A stretch of 64,000 nucleotides of DNA from Erwinia phyllosphaerae (GCF_019132875.1 NZ_JAHSPF010000003.1:186001-250000); one strand, 5' to 3'; shown: positions 27,051 to 36,800, numbered from the stretch's first letter. The notes: generated by a model from the letters alone, not told the origin. Numbers and translations are program-made.

Positions 27051-27493
27051 TCACCTTTCCTCAATGATGCCCGTTGGGCAAATTCATCCATCCGTTTCTG
27101 ATCGAGACGGTTTTCTTGTAGTAATGCGGTCGCTGCCGCGCGGGCCTGCAGGGTTTCATAAGCATGAAGCCGCTGCTGCTTTTCGCGCCACAGACGCAAT
27201 GCGTTCTCTACGCGGCCGTTCCAGTGCGCCAGCTGCTGGCGGTGCTGGTCGATCGCTTTTTCCAGCGTTTCGATAAACTGGTGATAGTTGTACCAGCGCG
27301 TACTGTTGATGCCTTCCGCCATGGTGTTGTTCAGTGTTTTGCGATACTCATCCTGATAATTCAGCAGCATGGTCAGCTGTTCATCGGCCTGTTTCTGGCC
27401 GCGACGAACGTCACCAAGCTGGATGGCGGCTTTTTCCAGATCTTTCTGCGCCAGGCCGCACAGGGTTTCGATAGGCGATGCGTGTTTTGCCAT
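27047..27493 (-). CDS. fliJ: Flagellar export chaperone FliJ
   Basis: This 148-residue coiled-coil protein is the stalk-like partner of the FliI ATPase and an escort for export chaperones. It is rich in Gln, Glu and Lys with heptads throughout ([38 protein letters not shown]). It lies between fliI (9 bp away) and fliK, which it overlaps. Confidence 0.94.
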   Translation of the reverse strand: MAKHASPIETLCGLAQKDLEKAAIQLGDVRRGQKQADEQLTMLLNYQDEYRKTLNNTMAEGINSTRWYNYHQFIETLEKAIDQHRQQLAHWNGRVENALRLWREKQQRLHAYETLQARAAATALLQENRLDQKRMDEFAQRASLRKGE

Positions 27494-27502
27494 GATTCAG
27501 CC

Positions 27503-28861
27503 TTAACCGAAAATCGCCTGCAGATGCAGACACGCGTCGTCAAAAGTACTGCGCTCAAACATGCCCTGCTGCAGGAAAGTTTCCAGCTCGGGATAGAGTT
27601 TGATCGCCTTATCCAGCATGGGATCGCTACCGGCTGCATAGGCACCCACGCTGACCAGGTCACGGTTGCGTTGGTAGCTGGAAAGCAGCTGTTTGAACTG
27701 GCGTACCCGCGCGTAGTGCGTGTCGTCAATCAGATGCGACATCACGCGGCTGATTGAAGCTTCAATATCTATTGCCGGATAGTGGCCCGATTCCGCCAGG
27801 CGACGCGACAGCACGATATGGCCGTCGAGGATGGCGCGCGCGGAGTCCGCAATCGGGTCCTGCTGGTCGTCGCCTTCGGTCAGGACGGTATAAAATGCGG
27901 TAATCGAACCGCCGCCGTCGATACCGTTACCGGCACGCTCTACCAGCGCAGGCAGCTTGGCGAAAACGGAAGGCGGATAGCCTTTGGTCGCCGGTGGTTC
28001 GCCAATCGCCAGCGCGATTTCACGCTGCGCCATCGCATAACGGGTCAGCGAGTCCATAATCAGCAGCACGTGCTGGCCACGGTCGCGAAAATCTTCTGCG
28101 ATACGGGTAGCGTAAGCGGCACCCTGCATACGCAGTAAAGGAGAGACATCCGCAGGCGCGGCGATAACGACTGAACGCGCACGGCCTTCGGTGCCCAGAA
28201 TATTTTCGATAAAGTCTTTTACTTCGCGGCCACGTTCGCCAATCAGGCCAACCACAATCACGTCGGCTTTGGTGTAGCGGGCCATCATGCCCAACAACAC
28301 GCTTTTACCCACGCCAGAACCGGCGAACAGGCCCATACGCTGGCCGCGACCGACCGTCAGCAGGGCATTAATTGCCCGCACGCCGGTGTCCAGCACGTCG
28401 GTAATTGGCGTACGCTGTAACGGGTTAAACGGTGGCGTGATCAGCGGCGCACGGTAGCCGGTTTCCGGTGCAGGCAACCCATCCAGCGGACGACCGCTGC
28501 CGTCCAGCACGCGGCCCAGCAGTTCCGGGCCAAGCATCAGCTGTTTACCGCTGTGCTCGCCGGTGGCGCGTGCATAAACGCGTGCGCCAGGCAAAATGCC
28601 TTCTACTTCTTCCAGCGGCATCAGGAACAGTTTCTGGCCGTTGAAGCCGACCACTTCGCTTTCCACTTCGTTAATGCCGTTGCCGTCCACTCGTTCAATC
28701 ACGCAGGTTGCGCCCAGCGGCAGTTGCAGTCCGGTCGCTTCCAGCACCAGGCCGGTTGCGCGGGTCAGGCGGCCATAGCGGCGCACTTCCGGCAGGGTTG
28801 CCATGCGTTGTTCAAAAGAGTCAAGCGCGCCAAGCCAGCGCGATAAACGAGTGGTCGTCAT
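27503..28861 (-). CDS. fliI: Flagellar export ATPase FliI
   Basis: This 452-residue F1-beta-like ATPase energises flagellar export. Walker A reads [15 protein letters not shown] and Walker [27 protein letters not shown] is also fully conserved. The ATG at 28861 (MTTTRLS) matches E. coli and overlaps the fliH stop by one base (TAATG). An in-frame upstream start at 28891 lies inside fliH and is unlikely. Confidence 0.97.
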   Translation of the reverse strand: MTTTRLSRWLGALDSFEQRMATLPEVRRYGRLTRATGLVLEATGLQLPLGATCVIERVDGNGINEVESEVVGFNGQKLFLMPLEEVEGILPGARVYARATGEHSGKQLMLGPELLGRVLDGSGRPLDGLPAPETGYRAPLITPPFNPLQRTPITDVLDTGVRAINALLTVGRGQRMGLFAGSGVGKSVLLGMMARYTKADVIVVGLIGERGREVKDFIENILGTEGRARSVVIAAPADVSPLLRMQGAAYATRIAEDFRDRGQHVLLIMDSLTRYAMAQREIALAIGEPPATKGYPPSVFAKLPALVERAGNGIDGGGSITAFYTVLTEGDDQQDPIADSARAILDGHIVLSRRLAESGHYPAIDIEASISRVMSHLIDDTHYARVRQFKQLLSSYQRNRDLVSVGAYAAGSDPMLDKAIKLYPELETFLQQGMFERSTFDDACLHLQAIFG

Positions 28862-29565
28862 TACAGTTCTCCCGGTGCAGCCAGGCGGCAAAGTTCGTGC
28901 CAGCGCGTTGCGATGCTGGCGTCAAGGTCGCCATCTTCGGCGCTGACTTTGCAGCCGCCGGGATGGATAGTGCTGTCTGCCAGCAGACGCCAGCCGTGCA
29001 GGCTAAGCGTTGCGCCCAGCGTCTGCTCAACGCGTTGCAGATCGTCAGGATGCACGCGCAGCGTCGGTTTGCCGCTAAACATCGGCTCCTGCTGGATCAT
29101 GCCCTGAATCTGGCGGAGCAGGGCGGTGCCGTCAACGTGCGGCGCCTGGCCAATTACCTGGCGAGCGGCCTCCAGCGCCAGCTGCATCAGACGAGCGGCG
29201 ATAACGCTGTCCAGCGCTTCCAGCGTATGGGAGAACTCGGATACCAGTTGCTGCATGCGCGCCTGAAGCGGAGCCTGCTGCTGCTGCGCTTCCGCCAGAC
29301 CTTGTTGAAAACCAGCGTCAAAACCGGCGCGCTGTCCTTCGTTAAAACCCTGCTGGTGGCCTTCGGCGTAACCCTGTCCCTGTGCTTCGCTGCGTGCCTG
29401 GTTCTGCATCTGCTCCAGTTCAAACTGCTGCTGGCTGAACGGATCGTCAGACGGTTCTGTCTGAACGATTTCCGGCTCGTCGAAGGAGGCCATCAGCGGC
29501 TTGTTTGGCTGCCCAAGATCGTTGGGCTGCCAGAGCCGCCAGGGCAGCGAAGATTTATCAGACAT
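28861..29565 (-). CDS. fliH: Flagellar assembly protein FliH
   Basis: This 234-residue protein anchors and inhibits FliI at the export apparatus. It starts [17 protein letters not shown], has a Gln-rich helical middle with GxxxG-type repeats ([19 protein letters not shown]), as is typical, and ends in the FliI-binding domain. It overlaps fliG by 8 bp and fliI by one. Confidence 0.95.
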   Translation of the reverse strand: MSDKSSLPWRLWQPNDLGQPNKPLMASFDEPEIVQTEPSDDPFSQQQFELEQMQNQARSEAQGQGYAEGHQQGFNEGQRAGFDAGFQQGLAEAQQQQAPLQARMQQLVSEFSHTLEALDSVIAARLMQLALEAARQVIGQAPHVDGTALLRQIQGMIQQEPMFSGKPTLRVHPDDLQRVEQTLGATLSLHGWRLLADSTIHPGGCKVSAEDGDLDASIATRWHELCRLAAPGEL

Positions 29566-30550
29566 ATTGTTCCTCGCCGCCGCCGATTACCATCTCGCCA
29601 CTTTCCGCCAGGCGACGAACGATAAGCAGGATTGCTTTCTGTTCTGTTTCCACCGCCGACATACGCATCGGGCCACGGTTTGCCAGGTCGTCGCGCAGGA
29701 TATCTGCCGCACGCGCCGACATGTTGCGCAGGAACTTCTCGCGCAGCGGCTGTTCGGAGCCTTTCAGCGCCACCAGCAGCGATTCCGATTCCACTTCCTG
29801 GAGCAGACGCTGGATACTGCGGTCGTCGACTTCCACCAGGTTTTCGAACAGGAACATCTCGTCGATGATTTTCTGGGCCAGCTCGCCGTCGAACTCGCGA
29901 ACCGCTTCGATAACTGCTTCTTCCTGCTGCGTTTTCATCAGGTTGATGATTTCCGCTGCGGTTCTTACGCCGCCCATCTTCGCACGCTTGAGGTTCTGAC
30001 CATCCAGCAGGCCGTTCAGTACTTCGGTCAGCTCGGCCAGCGCCGCTGGCTGTACGCCGCCGAAGGTGGCGATACGCAGCATCACATCGTGACGCAGACG
30101 CTCGTCGAACTGCGCCAGAATATCGGCCGCCTGCGAACGCTTCAGGTGCACCAGGATGGTTGCGATGATCTGCGGATGTTCGTCGCGGATCAGGTCGGCA
30201 GCCGCCTGAGGCTCCATAAAGTTGAGCGTTTCCATACCCGTGGTGGTTTCGCGGGTTTCCAGAATGTCTTCCAGCAGGCTGGAGGCGCGCTCTTCGCCCA
30301 GCGCTTTAACCAGTACGGAGCGCAGGTAGTCGTTTGAGTTGACGTTCAGCGCTGCGAACTGCTCGGCGTCTGTCTCAAACTCGCGCAGCACTTCGGTCAG
30401 CTGCTTGTGTGATACCTGACGCATATTTGAAATCGCGGCGCTCAGGTGTTGTACTTCGCGGGTACCAAGGTGTTTAAACACCTCGGCCGCGCGGTCTTCG
30501 CCAATCGTCATCATCAGAATGGCGCTTTTTTCGGTACCGGTGAGACTCAT
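29558..30550 (-). CDS. fliG: Flagellar motor switch protein FliG
   Basis: This 330-residue C-ring protein transmits torque. It is nearly identical to E. coli FliG, for example [20 protein letters not shown] and the C-terminal torque helix region [20 protein letters not shown]. The start MSLTGTEK at 30550 matches the family and overlaps the fliF stop (ATGA). Confidence 0.97.
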   Translation of the reverse strand: MSLTGTEKSAILMMTIGEDRAAEVFKHLGTREVQHLSAAISNMRQVSHKQLTEVLREFETDAEQFAALNVNSNDYLRSVLVKALGEERASSLLEDILETRETTTGMETLNFMEPQAAADLIRDEHPQIIATILVHLKRSQAADILAQFDERLRHDVMLRIATFGGVQPAALAELTEVLNGLLDGQNLKRAKMGGVRTAAEIINLMKTQQEEAVIEAVREFDGELAQKIIDEMFLFENLVEVDDRSIQRLLQEVESESLLVALKGSEQPLREKFLRNMSARAADILRDDLANRGPMRMSAVETEQKAILLIVRRLAESGEMVIGGGEEQYV

Positions 30551-32265
30551 AGTTCGTCCTTCATCCACTGGCGAATGACCAGAGCCACCACGCGTGGGTC
30601 GTTTTCCGACATCTCACGAATACGCTGGCTCATTACCTCAGCACTCATGCGGTGCTGAGACTTACGTTCCTGGTCAAGCTCGTCTTTTGACAGCTTAACG
30701 GAGACGGCTTCGTTGTCGTCGCTGCCTGCTCTTGCCTGGCTAGCGGCTTCCACCATCGCTTTTTCCTGTGCCGCTTTACGTGCAAGCTGTGGACGAACCA
30801 GCTTGCGGTAAAGGATCCAGGCCACAATCAGTACCAGCAACCAGCGTCCTGCTTCCATCATCTGGTCGATGAAGGACTGCTGCTGCCAGAATGGCAGGTC
30901 GCCACCGGTTTCGGCCGTTTCGTTGAATGGTGAGTTAACAACATTCAGCGTATCGCCGCGCTGCTCTGAATAGCCCATCGCTTCACGCGTCAGGTTATCA
31001 ATCTGCTTCAGCTGTGCATCGGTCAGCGCTATCGGCTTACCGGCCGCGTCGGTTTTGTAGTTCACCACAACCGCTACTGACAGACGCTGTACTTCACCTA
31101 CATTCATCTTGGTATGCAGGATGGTGCGATCTACTTCATAGTTCGTGGTGTCATCATTACGGCTGCTTGATGGCCCCGTTTTCGCCGTGCTCGTGTTCTG
31201 GTTAGCGTTAGCGTTGTTAGCCGCTGCGCCGTTAGCACCGTTAGCACCGTTGGCATTATTGTTTGCTGCTGGCGTCGTTACCGGCGCGCTATTGGCTGGA
31301 GCTGGCTGGTTAGAGAGTGCACCAGGCACGCCGCCGTTCTGTCCGCCATTTTGTTCACTGTTGCTGCTCTGACGTGAACGAATCGCCTGTTTAGTCGGGT
31401 CGCTGTTCGGCTGATACTTCTCGTCAGTCTGCTCACGAGCGTTGAAATCAATCTGCGCCGTAACCTGAGCATGTACGTTACCGTTACCCACAATCGGGTT
31501 CAGAATCGCTTCGATACGCTGCTGGAAGCGAGCTTCAACATCGCTGGCATATTTCAGCTGGGCATCGTTAAGGTCGCGGTCTGCGTTATCGGACTGGGTC
31601 AACAGATGACCGGCCTGATCGATAACGGTGACGTTGCCCGGTGGTAAACCAGCAACGCTGCTGGAAACCATATGCACGATGGCGCTAATTTGTCCCTGAT
31701 CCAGCGCGCGGCCAGGCTGCAGGGTTAAGGTTACCGACGCCGTTGGCGCTTTCTGTTCACGTACGAACAGCGACGGTTTTGGCATGGCGAGATGAACGCG
31801 AACGTTTTTCACCGGGCCTAATGTTTCAATAGTGCGTGACAGCTCGCCTTCCAGCGCGCGCTGGTAGTTAACCTGCTCGCTGAACTGGCTGATGCCGAAC
31901 TTTTCCTGATCCAGCAGCTCAAAACCGACCGCGCCGCCTTTCGGCAGGCCCTGCTGGGCAAGACGCAGGCGCAGCTCGTGCACTTTCTCTGCGGGTACCA
32001 TCAGCGCGCCGCCTTTATCATCAAACTGATAAGGCACGTTCATCTGGGTTAGCTGAGTGATGATGGCGCCGCCATCTTCATCGCTAAGGTTGTTGTAGAG
32101 CACGCGATATTCAGGCTGTTTAGCCCACAGCACCATAGCGATAATAATGGCAACGGCAGCCGCCGCAGCGATGATAATCGGGATGCGAGGATTTGCCTTT
32201 AAACGAGCGAAAAGATCGTTCAGACCTTTCTTCTCTGGTTGATCCTGCGTGACAGTTGCATTCAT
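30547..32265 (-). CDS. fliF: Flagellar MS-ring protein FliF
   Basis: This 572-residue protein builds the MS ring. It has two membrane segments, near residues 31-48 ([20 protein letters not shown]) and 460-480 ([12 protein letters not shown]), flanking the periplasmic ring-building domains. A long Asn/Ala-rich insert lies at about 310-350. The cytoplasmic tail ends QWMKDEL, the FliG-binding part. It is the first gene of the minus-strand flagellar unit, divergent from fliE. Confidence 0.96.
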   Translation of the reverse strand: MNATVTQDQPEKKGLNDLFARLKANPRIPIIIAAAAAVAIIIAMVLWAKQPEYRVLYNNLSDEDGGAIITQLTQMNVPYQFDDKGGALMVPAEKVHELRLRLAQQGLPKGGAVGFELLDQEKFGISQFSEQVNYQRALEGELSRTIETLGPVKNVRVHLAMPKPSLFVREQKAPTASVTLTLQPGRALDQGQISAIVHMVSSSVAGLPPGNVTVIDQAGHLLTQSDNADRDLNDAQLKYASDVEARFQQRIEAILNPIVGNGNVHAQVTAQIDFNAREQTDEKYQPNSDPTKQAIRSRQSSNSEQNGGQNGGVPGALSNQPAPANSAPVTTPAANNNANGANGANGAAANNANANQNTSTAKTGPSSSRNDDTTNYEVDRTILHTKMNVGEVQRLSVAVVVNYKTDAAGKPIALTDAQLKQIDNLTREAMGYSEQRGDTLNVVNSPFNETAETGGDLPFWQQQSFIDQMMEAGRWLLVLIVAWILYRKLVRPQLARKAAQEKAMVEAASQARAGSDDNEAVSVKLSKDELDQERKSQHRMSAEVMSQRIREMSENDPRVVALVIRQWMKDEL

Positions 32266-32509
32266 GACTCTTTCCCGCCTGACAGTTGACCGGACTGTTT
32301 CGTGTAGTGTCGTAACAAATCTGACTCCCTGATGTGCTGGCTAAACAAATTAATCCACCTCTTATGGGGAGCTATTATTTTCTGAATTGAAAAATTCGAT
32401 GGCTGGATAAGCTGCGACTTTTGCGCTTATTTACGGGCTTTGTCTTATTGACATTGTGGTAAGTTTTTATACAACAAAACGAACTACCCTTTACACACAG
32501 AGGCAAACC
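32266..32509. promoter_or_regulatory. Divergent fliF/fliE class II promoter region
   Basis: These 244 bp between the fliF and fliE starts must hold the two divergent class II promoters controlled by FlhDC, as in E. coli. The sequence is AT-rich with no gene. I could not place the FlhDC sites with confidence. Confidence 0.6.
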
Positions 32510-32821
32510 ATGGCAATTCAAGGCATTGAGAGCGTAATGCAGCAGCTGCAGACCGCAGCAGTACAGGCAACCGGCCAGCGTACTGATGCAACCAGTCACG
32601 CAGATTTCGCAGATGCAATGAAAGAAGCACTAAATAAAATCAGCGATACGCAAAATGCGTCCCGCACCGAAGCGCAGGATTTCGAACTGGGCAAACCGGG
32701 CGTCAACCTGAACGACGTGATGGTCGATATGCAGAAAGCATCCGTCTCTATGCAGATGGGTATTCAGGTACGTAATAAGCTGGTGAACGCTTATTCTGAA
32801 GTGATGAATATGCAGGTTTAG
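32510..32821 (+). CDS. fliE: Flagellar hook-basal body adaptor FliE
   Basis: This 103-residue protein joins the MS ring to the proximal rod. The C-terminal half [20 protein letters not shown] and [19 protein letters not shown] is nearly identical to E. coli. The ATG at 32510 follows AGAGGCAA. The accessory region begins within 35 bp of its stop. Confidence 0.96.
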   Translation: MAIQGIESVMQQLQTAAVQATGQRTDATSHADFADAMKEALNKISDTQNASRTEAQDFELGKPGVNLNDVMVDMQKASVSMQMGIQVRNKLVNAYSEVMNMQV

Positions 32822-32852
32822 TGATATAGCTTTTTGATATAAAAAGACTATA

Positions 32853-33251
32853 TTATATAGCGGCTTTGTTGTAGGGCATATGTAGGGCAAAGCCTTCAAA
32901 TCTGCTGTTCAGCAGGTTGATTTGCTCGACGTCATTTTCCTGTATCCAGGTACCGTAAACCTGGTAAACCATCCGTGCGTCTGTGTGTCCCATTTGGCTG
33001 GCGACGAAGTTTGGGTTCGCGCCAGCCGAAAGTGACCAGCATGCATAGGTGTGTCGGGATTGACAGGCCTTACGATTCCTGACGACTGCTCTCTTAAAAG
33101 CAGCCGTCCATGTTTGCCGCAGAGACGCTACAGCATAATGAACGCCAGGCATGCCGCTTGAAGCGTTTATTGTCGGATTGAAAACGAAAGTGCATTCGTG
33201 CGTCTCGCTGCCTTTGTATTCTCGCGTCTCAACCTTAATCTTATCTTCCTT
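32853..33251 (-). pseudogene. C-terminal relic of a prophage tyrosine recombinase
   Basis: The frame from 33251 down to 32853 encodes about the last 130 residues of a lambda-type phage integrase of roughly 390 residues. The catalytic-domain motifs QSRHTYACWSLSAG, ASQMGHTDARMVYQVYGTWI and the C-terminal QINLLNSRF are clear, including the Arg-His, His and Tyr of the active site. The N-terminal arm- and core-binding domains are missing and a TGA at 33252-33254 closes the frame upstream. Translation from the ATG at 33152 would give 99 residues, too short for recombination. It marks the left end of the accessory region next to fliE. Confidence 0.85.
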
Positions 33252-33392
33252 TCATTTACCGTCGGCCCATTTGGTGATCTGGTTATCAATTTTTCCGTCA
33301 AGGTAATGAGTAATCCGGGCAGAGCCTGTCTCAAGTAACAATGCAATACAAACTGCAAAAACTAAAACCAATGACACTTTGTTGATACTCAT
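33252..33392 (-). CDS. Small ORF with signal-like N-terminus
   Basis: This 46-residue ORF starts at an ATG preceded by a strong AGGGAAAGG ribosome site. The N-terminus (NKVSLVLVFAVCIALLLETG) resembles a signal or membrane segment, followed by a short polar tail. It is in the same frame as the integrase relic and is separated from it only by a single TGA. It may be a real exported peptide or the 5' part of a truncated gene now fused to the relic. I do not recognise the family. Confidence 0.4.
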   Translation of the reverse strand: MSINKVSLVLVFAVCIALLLETGSARITHYLDGKIDNQITKWADGK

Positions 33393-33467
33393 AACCTTTC
33401 CCTGTAAGAATTAACCAATTGTTTTCCCCCACCACTGCGTCTTAGTCATCTTACCTGGGATGACCCG

Positions 33468-33773
33468 CTAAGGGTGAGCGTCAAGCCATCTTCCAGCTTC
33501 TGCTGAACGAATAAGCAGATCTATTGTTATCGGTGAATGTGGCGCGCTCAAGTCTTCAGGGAAATAGCTTAAGAAGTTGATATCTTTGGGATTAATGTCA
33601 AACTCTTCTGCATAGTTAACAAGCAAGTCATAAGCATCCTCAGGCAGCATCTTAAAATCATTATTGAGGTCTGTTTCTCTTTTTAATACAGGACGCTTCC
33701 CCCTGAAAAGACCAGGCCCGTTATACGTTTCAACTAAATCAAAAACGGCTTTTTCAATATCACCTGTCACCAT
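33468..33773 (-). CDS. DUF1493 family protein
   Basis: This 101-residue protein matches the DUF1493 family by its pattern ETDLNNDFKMLPEDAYDLLV followed by a FDINPKDINFLSYFP segment and the C-terminal SAEAGRWLDAHP. The family has an acyl-carrier-like helical fold but its function is not established. It overlaps the upstream membrane-associated gene by 7 bp, so they are an operon. In enterobacteria such genes occur in accessory islands with a small hydrophobic partner; whether the pair acts as toxin and immunity is not known. Confidence 0.7.
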   Translation of the reverse strand: MVTGDIEKAVFDLVETYNGPGLFRGKRPVLKRETDLNNDFKMLPEDAYDLLVNYAEEFDINPKDINFLSYFPEDLSAPHSPITIDLLIRSAEAGRWLDAHP

Positions 33774-34231
33774 ACCTTGTCTCCCTTTTTGACTATTCTG
33801 TTGTATTTATTCATTGTTTTCCAAATGATCAAATTAACATCAGATGCGACGATTACCCAGCCAACAACAGGAACCAGTCTACCAATCGCCGCTGCCAGAT
33901 TGTTAGTCGTGCGGATCCTGACTTTAAAGGGATTAGGGCCACCGACCAGAGTGGGGATCGAACGGGGAAGAGTAAAATTTTTGATATATTTTCTGGCCCA
34001 TAAGGAGGCCTGAGAAGTCCCAAAAGTTGCTCCGCCAAGTTTACCGGGAACATAAATGTTGTTGTCTCCAGCAAGCAATAATGCAGCAGCAGCTAGATTT
34101 ATAGGAGAAGAAGCCGATCCGACAAAATGCTCAGCTGTTGTATCAACCGCAATCCAAAAAAAAAGTTCACCGGGAGAGAGGTTAGTGAATCCTCCGTAAA
34201 AATAGCCGTTGATTTGCTCCGTAGTGTCCAT
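33767..34231 (-). CDS. Hydrophobic partner protein of the DUF1493 gene
   Basis: This 154-residue protein has glycine- and alanine-rich hydrophobic stretches at about 45-60 (PINLAAAALLLAGDNN) and 112-130 (AAIGRLVPVVGWVIVASDVN), which could insert into or span a membrane. The central SQASLWARKYIKNFTLPRSI is basic. I recall similar proteins paired with DUF1493 in enterobacterial islands, without known function. The C-terminus PVVGWVIVASDVNLIIWKTM resembles the terminal hydrophobic part of some secreted effectors, so an effector-immunity pair is a possible reading. The ATG at 34231 follows AAGGAGAATG. The pair lies between two integrase relics. Confidence 0.6.
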   Translation of the reverse strand: MDTTEQINGYFYGGFTNLSPGELFFWIAVDTTAEHFVGSASSPINLAAAALLLAGDNNIYVPGKLGGATFGTSQASLWARKYIKNFTLPRSIPTLVGGPNPFKVRIRTTNNLAAAIGRLVPVVGWVIVASDVNLIIWKTMNKYNRIVKKGDKVW

Positions 34232-34440
34232 TCATTCTCCTTATGCTTAGGCCACTTTCATCATCGTTTCTATCGCCACATCGATGAACCGTCAGATATG
34301 GCTACTTTTCACCCAAAAGTCTCTTCCAGCCCCGAGCTTTACTCAATGATAACCTTGGCTAATTGAATATAAAACTGTCTATCGGGTGTGGTGAATATGC
34401 AGAATATAATGTTTTAATGTTTTGAATATTATGAGGTAAA

Positions 34441-34660
34441 TCACATCGCCTCATTGTCGTAGCACGCATGTAGCACAAACTCGTTTAGTTTGGTGTTCAT
34501 AAGCGTTAGCTGCCGGGTGTTGTTTTCCTCTACTGCTTTTTTAAGCTGCACCCCATCTCTGGCCGATAGCACAGTGAGAGCCACAACGCCTGTTTGTGGC
34601 ATTCACCTTTGGGTTAAATACGAAGATTTTCTCATCGGTAAACTCCTTCCCTGACTCTCT
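34441..34660 (-). pseudogene. Second, more decayed tyrosine recombinase relic
   Basis: Two short pieces of a phage integrase can be read on the minus strand in different frames. The upper piece (around 34625-34655) reads EKIFVFNPKVNAT, parallel to TFVFNPTINAS of the first relic. The lower piece ends NTRQLTLMNTKLNEFVLHAC at 34441, parallel to the QINLLNSRFEGFALHM end of the first relic. The catalytic RHTYACW...MGH...Y section between them is deleted. This is therefore a related integrase, independently broken. The rest of the gap 34232-34769 contains no other recognisable gene. Confidence 0.7.
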
Positions 34661-34769
34661 CACGCAACATCCTGCTCCGAATCAGGTAAGCATAGATCGT
34701 AGCCGCTCGTATCGGACTTTCCGTCTGCCAGCGTAAACCGCTCTGCTACGCTTGTTAGCGGAGGTGCAT

Positions 34770-35453
34770 ATGTGTGGACGATTTACTCAATACAGATCGC
34801 GCGAAGAATATTTAGACATATTCGCCGGACAGGTGGAGCGTGACATAGCCTGGGATGATACGCCTGTTGGACGCTATAACGTGGCGCCCGGTACTAAGGT
34901 GTTGCTGCTTAACATGCGTGATGAATCTCTTTGTCTCGATCCGGTTTACTGGGGCTATGGTCCGGAATGGTGGGATAAGCAGCCGCTTATTAACGCCAGG
35001 GTCGAAACCGCCGCCACGGGAAGGATGTTTAAGCCGCTCTGGCATCACGGCAGGGCAATTGTAATGGCGGATGGCTGGTATGAATGGAAGCGTGACGGCA
35101 GCCGGAAGCAGCCCTATTTTATTTATCACGAATCGGGTAAGCCGCTCTTTTTCGCCGCCATTGGTAAAGCGCCCTATGATAAGCCGCACGACAGAGAAGG
35201 TTTTGTCATCGTTACCGCTGCCAGCAATGAAGGGTTAGTTGATATTCACGATCGCCGTCCGCTTGTGCTGGAGCCATCCGCCGTACTGGATTGGCTTAAT
35301 CCTGATACCGCTTTAAAACAGATTGATGCAATTGTGCAGGACAAATCTGTTCCGGCAGGCGAGTTTGCCTGGCATGCGGTTACAAAATCGGTGGGGAGCG
35401 TAAAAAATCAGGGGAGCGAGCTGGTGGATGAGATAGAAAATCCCGTGCTTTAA
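34770..35453 (+). CDS. yedK: SRAP/HMCES family abasic-site processing protein YedK
   Basis: This 227-residue protein crosslinks to abasic sites in single-stranded DNA through its N-terminal Cys2 after removal of Met1. MCGRF is present at the start, as are the active-site Asn in RYNVAPGT, Glu in ADGWYEWK and His in WHAVTKSVG. It is close to E. coli YedK in sequence and position, being near fliE in both. The start at 34770 was chosen because Cys must be residue 2; an upstream in-frame start at 34752 would destroy the catalytic N-terminus. Confidence 0.95.
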   Translation: MCGRFTQYRSREEYLDIFAGQVERDIAWDDTPVGRYNVAPGTKVLLLNMRDESLCLDPVYWGYGPEWWDKQPLINARVETAATGRMFKPLWHHGRAIVMADGWYEWKRDGSRKQPYFIYHESGKPLFFAAIGKAPYDKPHDREGFVIVTAASNEGLVDIHDRRPLVLEPSAVLDWLNPDTALKQIDAIVQDKSVPAGEFAWHAVTKSVGSVKNQGSELVDEIENPVL

Positions 35454-36004
35454 CACTCCGTAGCCGGTTCAGACGAAAAAAAGCCCGCAGCTAAGCAGGC
35501 TTCTTCTCACTCGCCGGGTAGTAGGAGTACCTGGCTTGTTCATAAATTCGGTGTCAGCAGTAAAAAAGCCTGCGTTACACAGGCATGAAACTGTTACAAG
35601 GGGAAATCCATTTTTCAGCTCGCGCTGAACTCGCCACCATACAGTGATTCACCGGGATTGATACAACGGATTAACTTTTACGCAGCAATAAGCACGTTGT
35701 GTATGTTTTAGAGAGCAAAAGTGTGTCTGGAGCCTGATGTTTGTAACCATCAGCAGAGAAGTTGAGCAGTTCCGTTCCATTTTTTACTGCCCAGGCTTGC
35801 AGGTCCGGTGTTTTTAACCGGGAAGGAACAAGCTGCATCAGCAATAAGCCTGGAAGAAAAAAAAGCGTTATGCCAAAAATGAATTTATTTATAAAAATGC
35901 CAGAATATTTTCTGGCATTAATTTTTTTTTATCACATCCTTGATGCTATAGCCGTCATCACTGACTATTCGCCTCAGGCGAATCCATGAAAAAAAGGCAA
36001 TAAT
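35454..36004. other. Non-coding spacer with several hairpins after yedK
   Basis: This 551-bp gap has no supported protein gene. It holds a terminator-like repeat just after yedK (AAGCC/GGCTT near 35485), a second small stem (GCCTG/CAGGC near 35567-35585) and a perfect stem with T-run at 35897. The segment 35640-35930 could encode a small RNA ending at that terminator; no promoter was found. Confidence 0.5.
35897..35930 (+). terminator. Intrinsic terminator in the yedK-lipoprotein spacer
   Basis: ATGCCAGAA (35897-35905) pairs perfectly with TTCTGGCAT (35910-35918) around a 4-nt loop, followed by a nine-T run. It ends either yedK read-through or an unrecognised small RNA. Confidence 0.8.
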
Positions 36005-36298
36005 ATGCAAAAAAGCGTTTTTATAATCTGTACCTTGCTCGTTCTGTGCGGCTGTACAGCATCATCAGGAAAAAATTTTGATGAGGCAAAGCTGGCGCAG
36101 ATCCACTATGGCACCACCAGACAGGAACTGATTTCGCTTTTTGGGCAGCCAGCGACAGAAACGCCTTATCCGGAAGGGCGGCTGATTATGATGTGGTCCT
36201 GGAGCCAGGCCAATGCTATGAGCACGACTGAAGGTAAGACGTTGACTGTACAGCTTAATAAAAATAAAGTTTACGGCTACGCCATGAGTAAAACGTAA
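36005..36298 (+). CDS. Small lipoprotein with BamE/SmpA-like domain
   Basis: This 97-residue protein has a lipoprotein signal peptide ending LCGC (Cys17), so it is probably anchored in the outer membrane. The mature part has YGTTRQELISLFGQPATET and MMWSWSQANAMST, the hallmark of the SmpA/OmlA (BamE-like) fold seen in many small outer-membrane lipoproteins. It is not BamE itself. Function unknown. It stands alone, between yedK and the prophage remnant. Confidence 0.78.
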   Translation: MQKSVFIICTLLVLCGCTASSGKNFDEAKLAQIHYGTTRQELISLFGQPATETPYPEGRLIMMWSWSQANAMSTTEGKTLTVQLNKNKVYGYAMSKT

Positions 36299-36441
36299 TC
36301 TGGTGTTTGCCGCTTCGCCTTTATTTTACCAGCGCATTTTATTTATTCTCTGTTTTAGGGCAGAAAATGAGAACTCCGTTCGACAATAGCCAGCAGGAGT
36401 GTTAAGGTCAGTACTCAATTCAAAAAAAGTAAGGTTATTTT

Positions 36442-36591
36442 ATTCCTGATATTAAATTCAGATGTCCGACATGCCACGGATGTCAGTACCGTTTTTCGCT
36501 TCACAGTATCACGCCTAAAAACCCCCACGGTGCTAAATGCATCTTCTGTAAAACCACTATGACGGTCAGCTACAAAGCCTTCGTAAGTTAA
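36442..36591 (+). CDS. YmcF/YnfQ-like zinc-ribbon small protein with apparent ATT start
   Basis: This 49-codon ORF encodes a small protein with two cysteine pairs, FRCPTCHGCQYRFS and GAKCIFCKTTM, forming a zinc ribbon. The pattern closely resembles what I recall of the E. coli cold-shock microproteins YmcF and YnfQ, which are reported to start at ATT. Here there is no ATG, GTG or TTG in frame between the upstream stop TAA (36430-36432) and the first cysteine. Two ATT codons (36442 and 36451) are available, and the first lies about 8 nt after AAGG. The call depends on protein pattern and this fit; the family match is from memory. Confidence 0.65.
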   Translation: MPDIKFRCPTCHGCQYRFSLHSITPKNPHGAKCIFCKTTMTVSYKAFVS

Positions 36592-36800
36592 GCTCCTGCC
36601 TTTTTAATTATCAACAAATCTACGGACTGCCCCGGCATTGCCCGCTGACTGGTCCTGATATTTGCCGTTTCGCTTGTCTGGTGACTACCCCGATATTTGT
36701 ACTGTCGCGCGCTGCGACGGTATGGCTATTGTGGAGAAACACCGTAAGAGGGCGAAAGGGGCTCAAGCTGTATGCCGAATCACGGCCACTTTTAATAACG

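Noticed and set aside
26329-27276. 315-codon open frame opposite fliK and fliJ
   Set aside because: It is a hydrophobic, low-complexity shadow of the Ala/Thr-rich FliK coding sequence.
35762-35989. 75-codon ORF upstream of the lipoprotein gene
   Set aside because: It spans a strong terminator hairpin, has a weak start and an unlikely composition.
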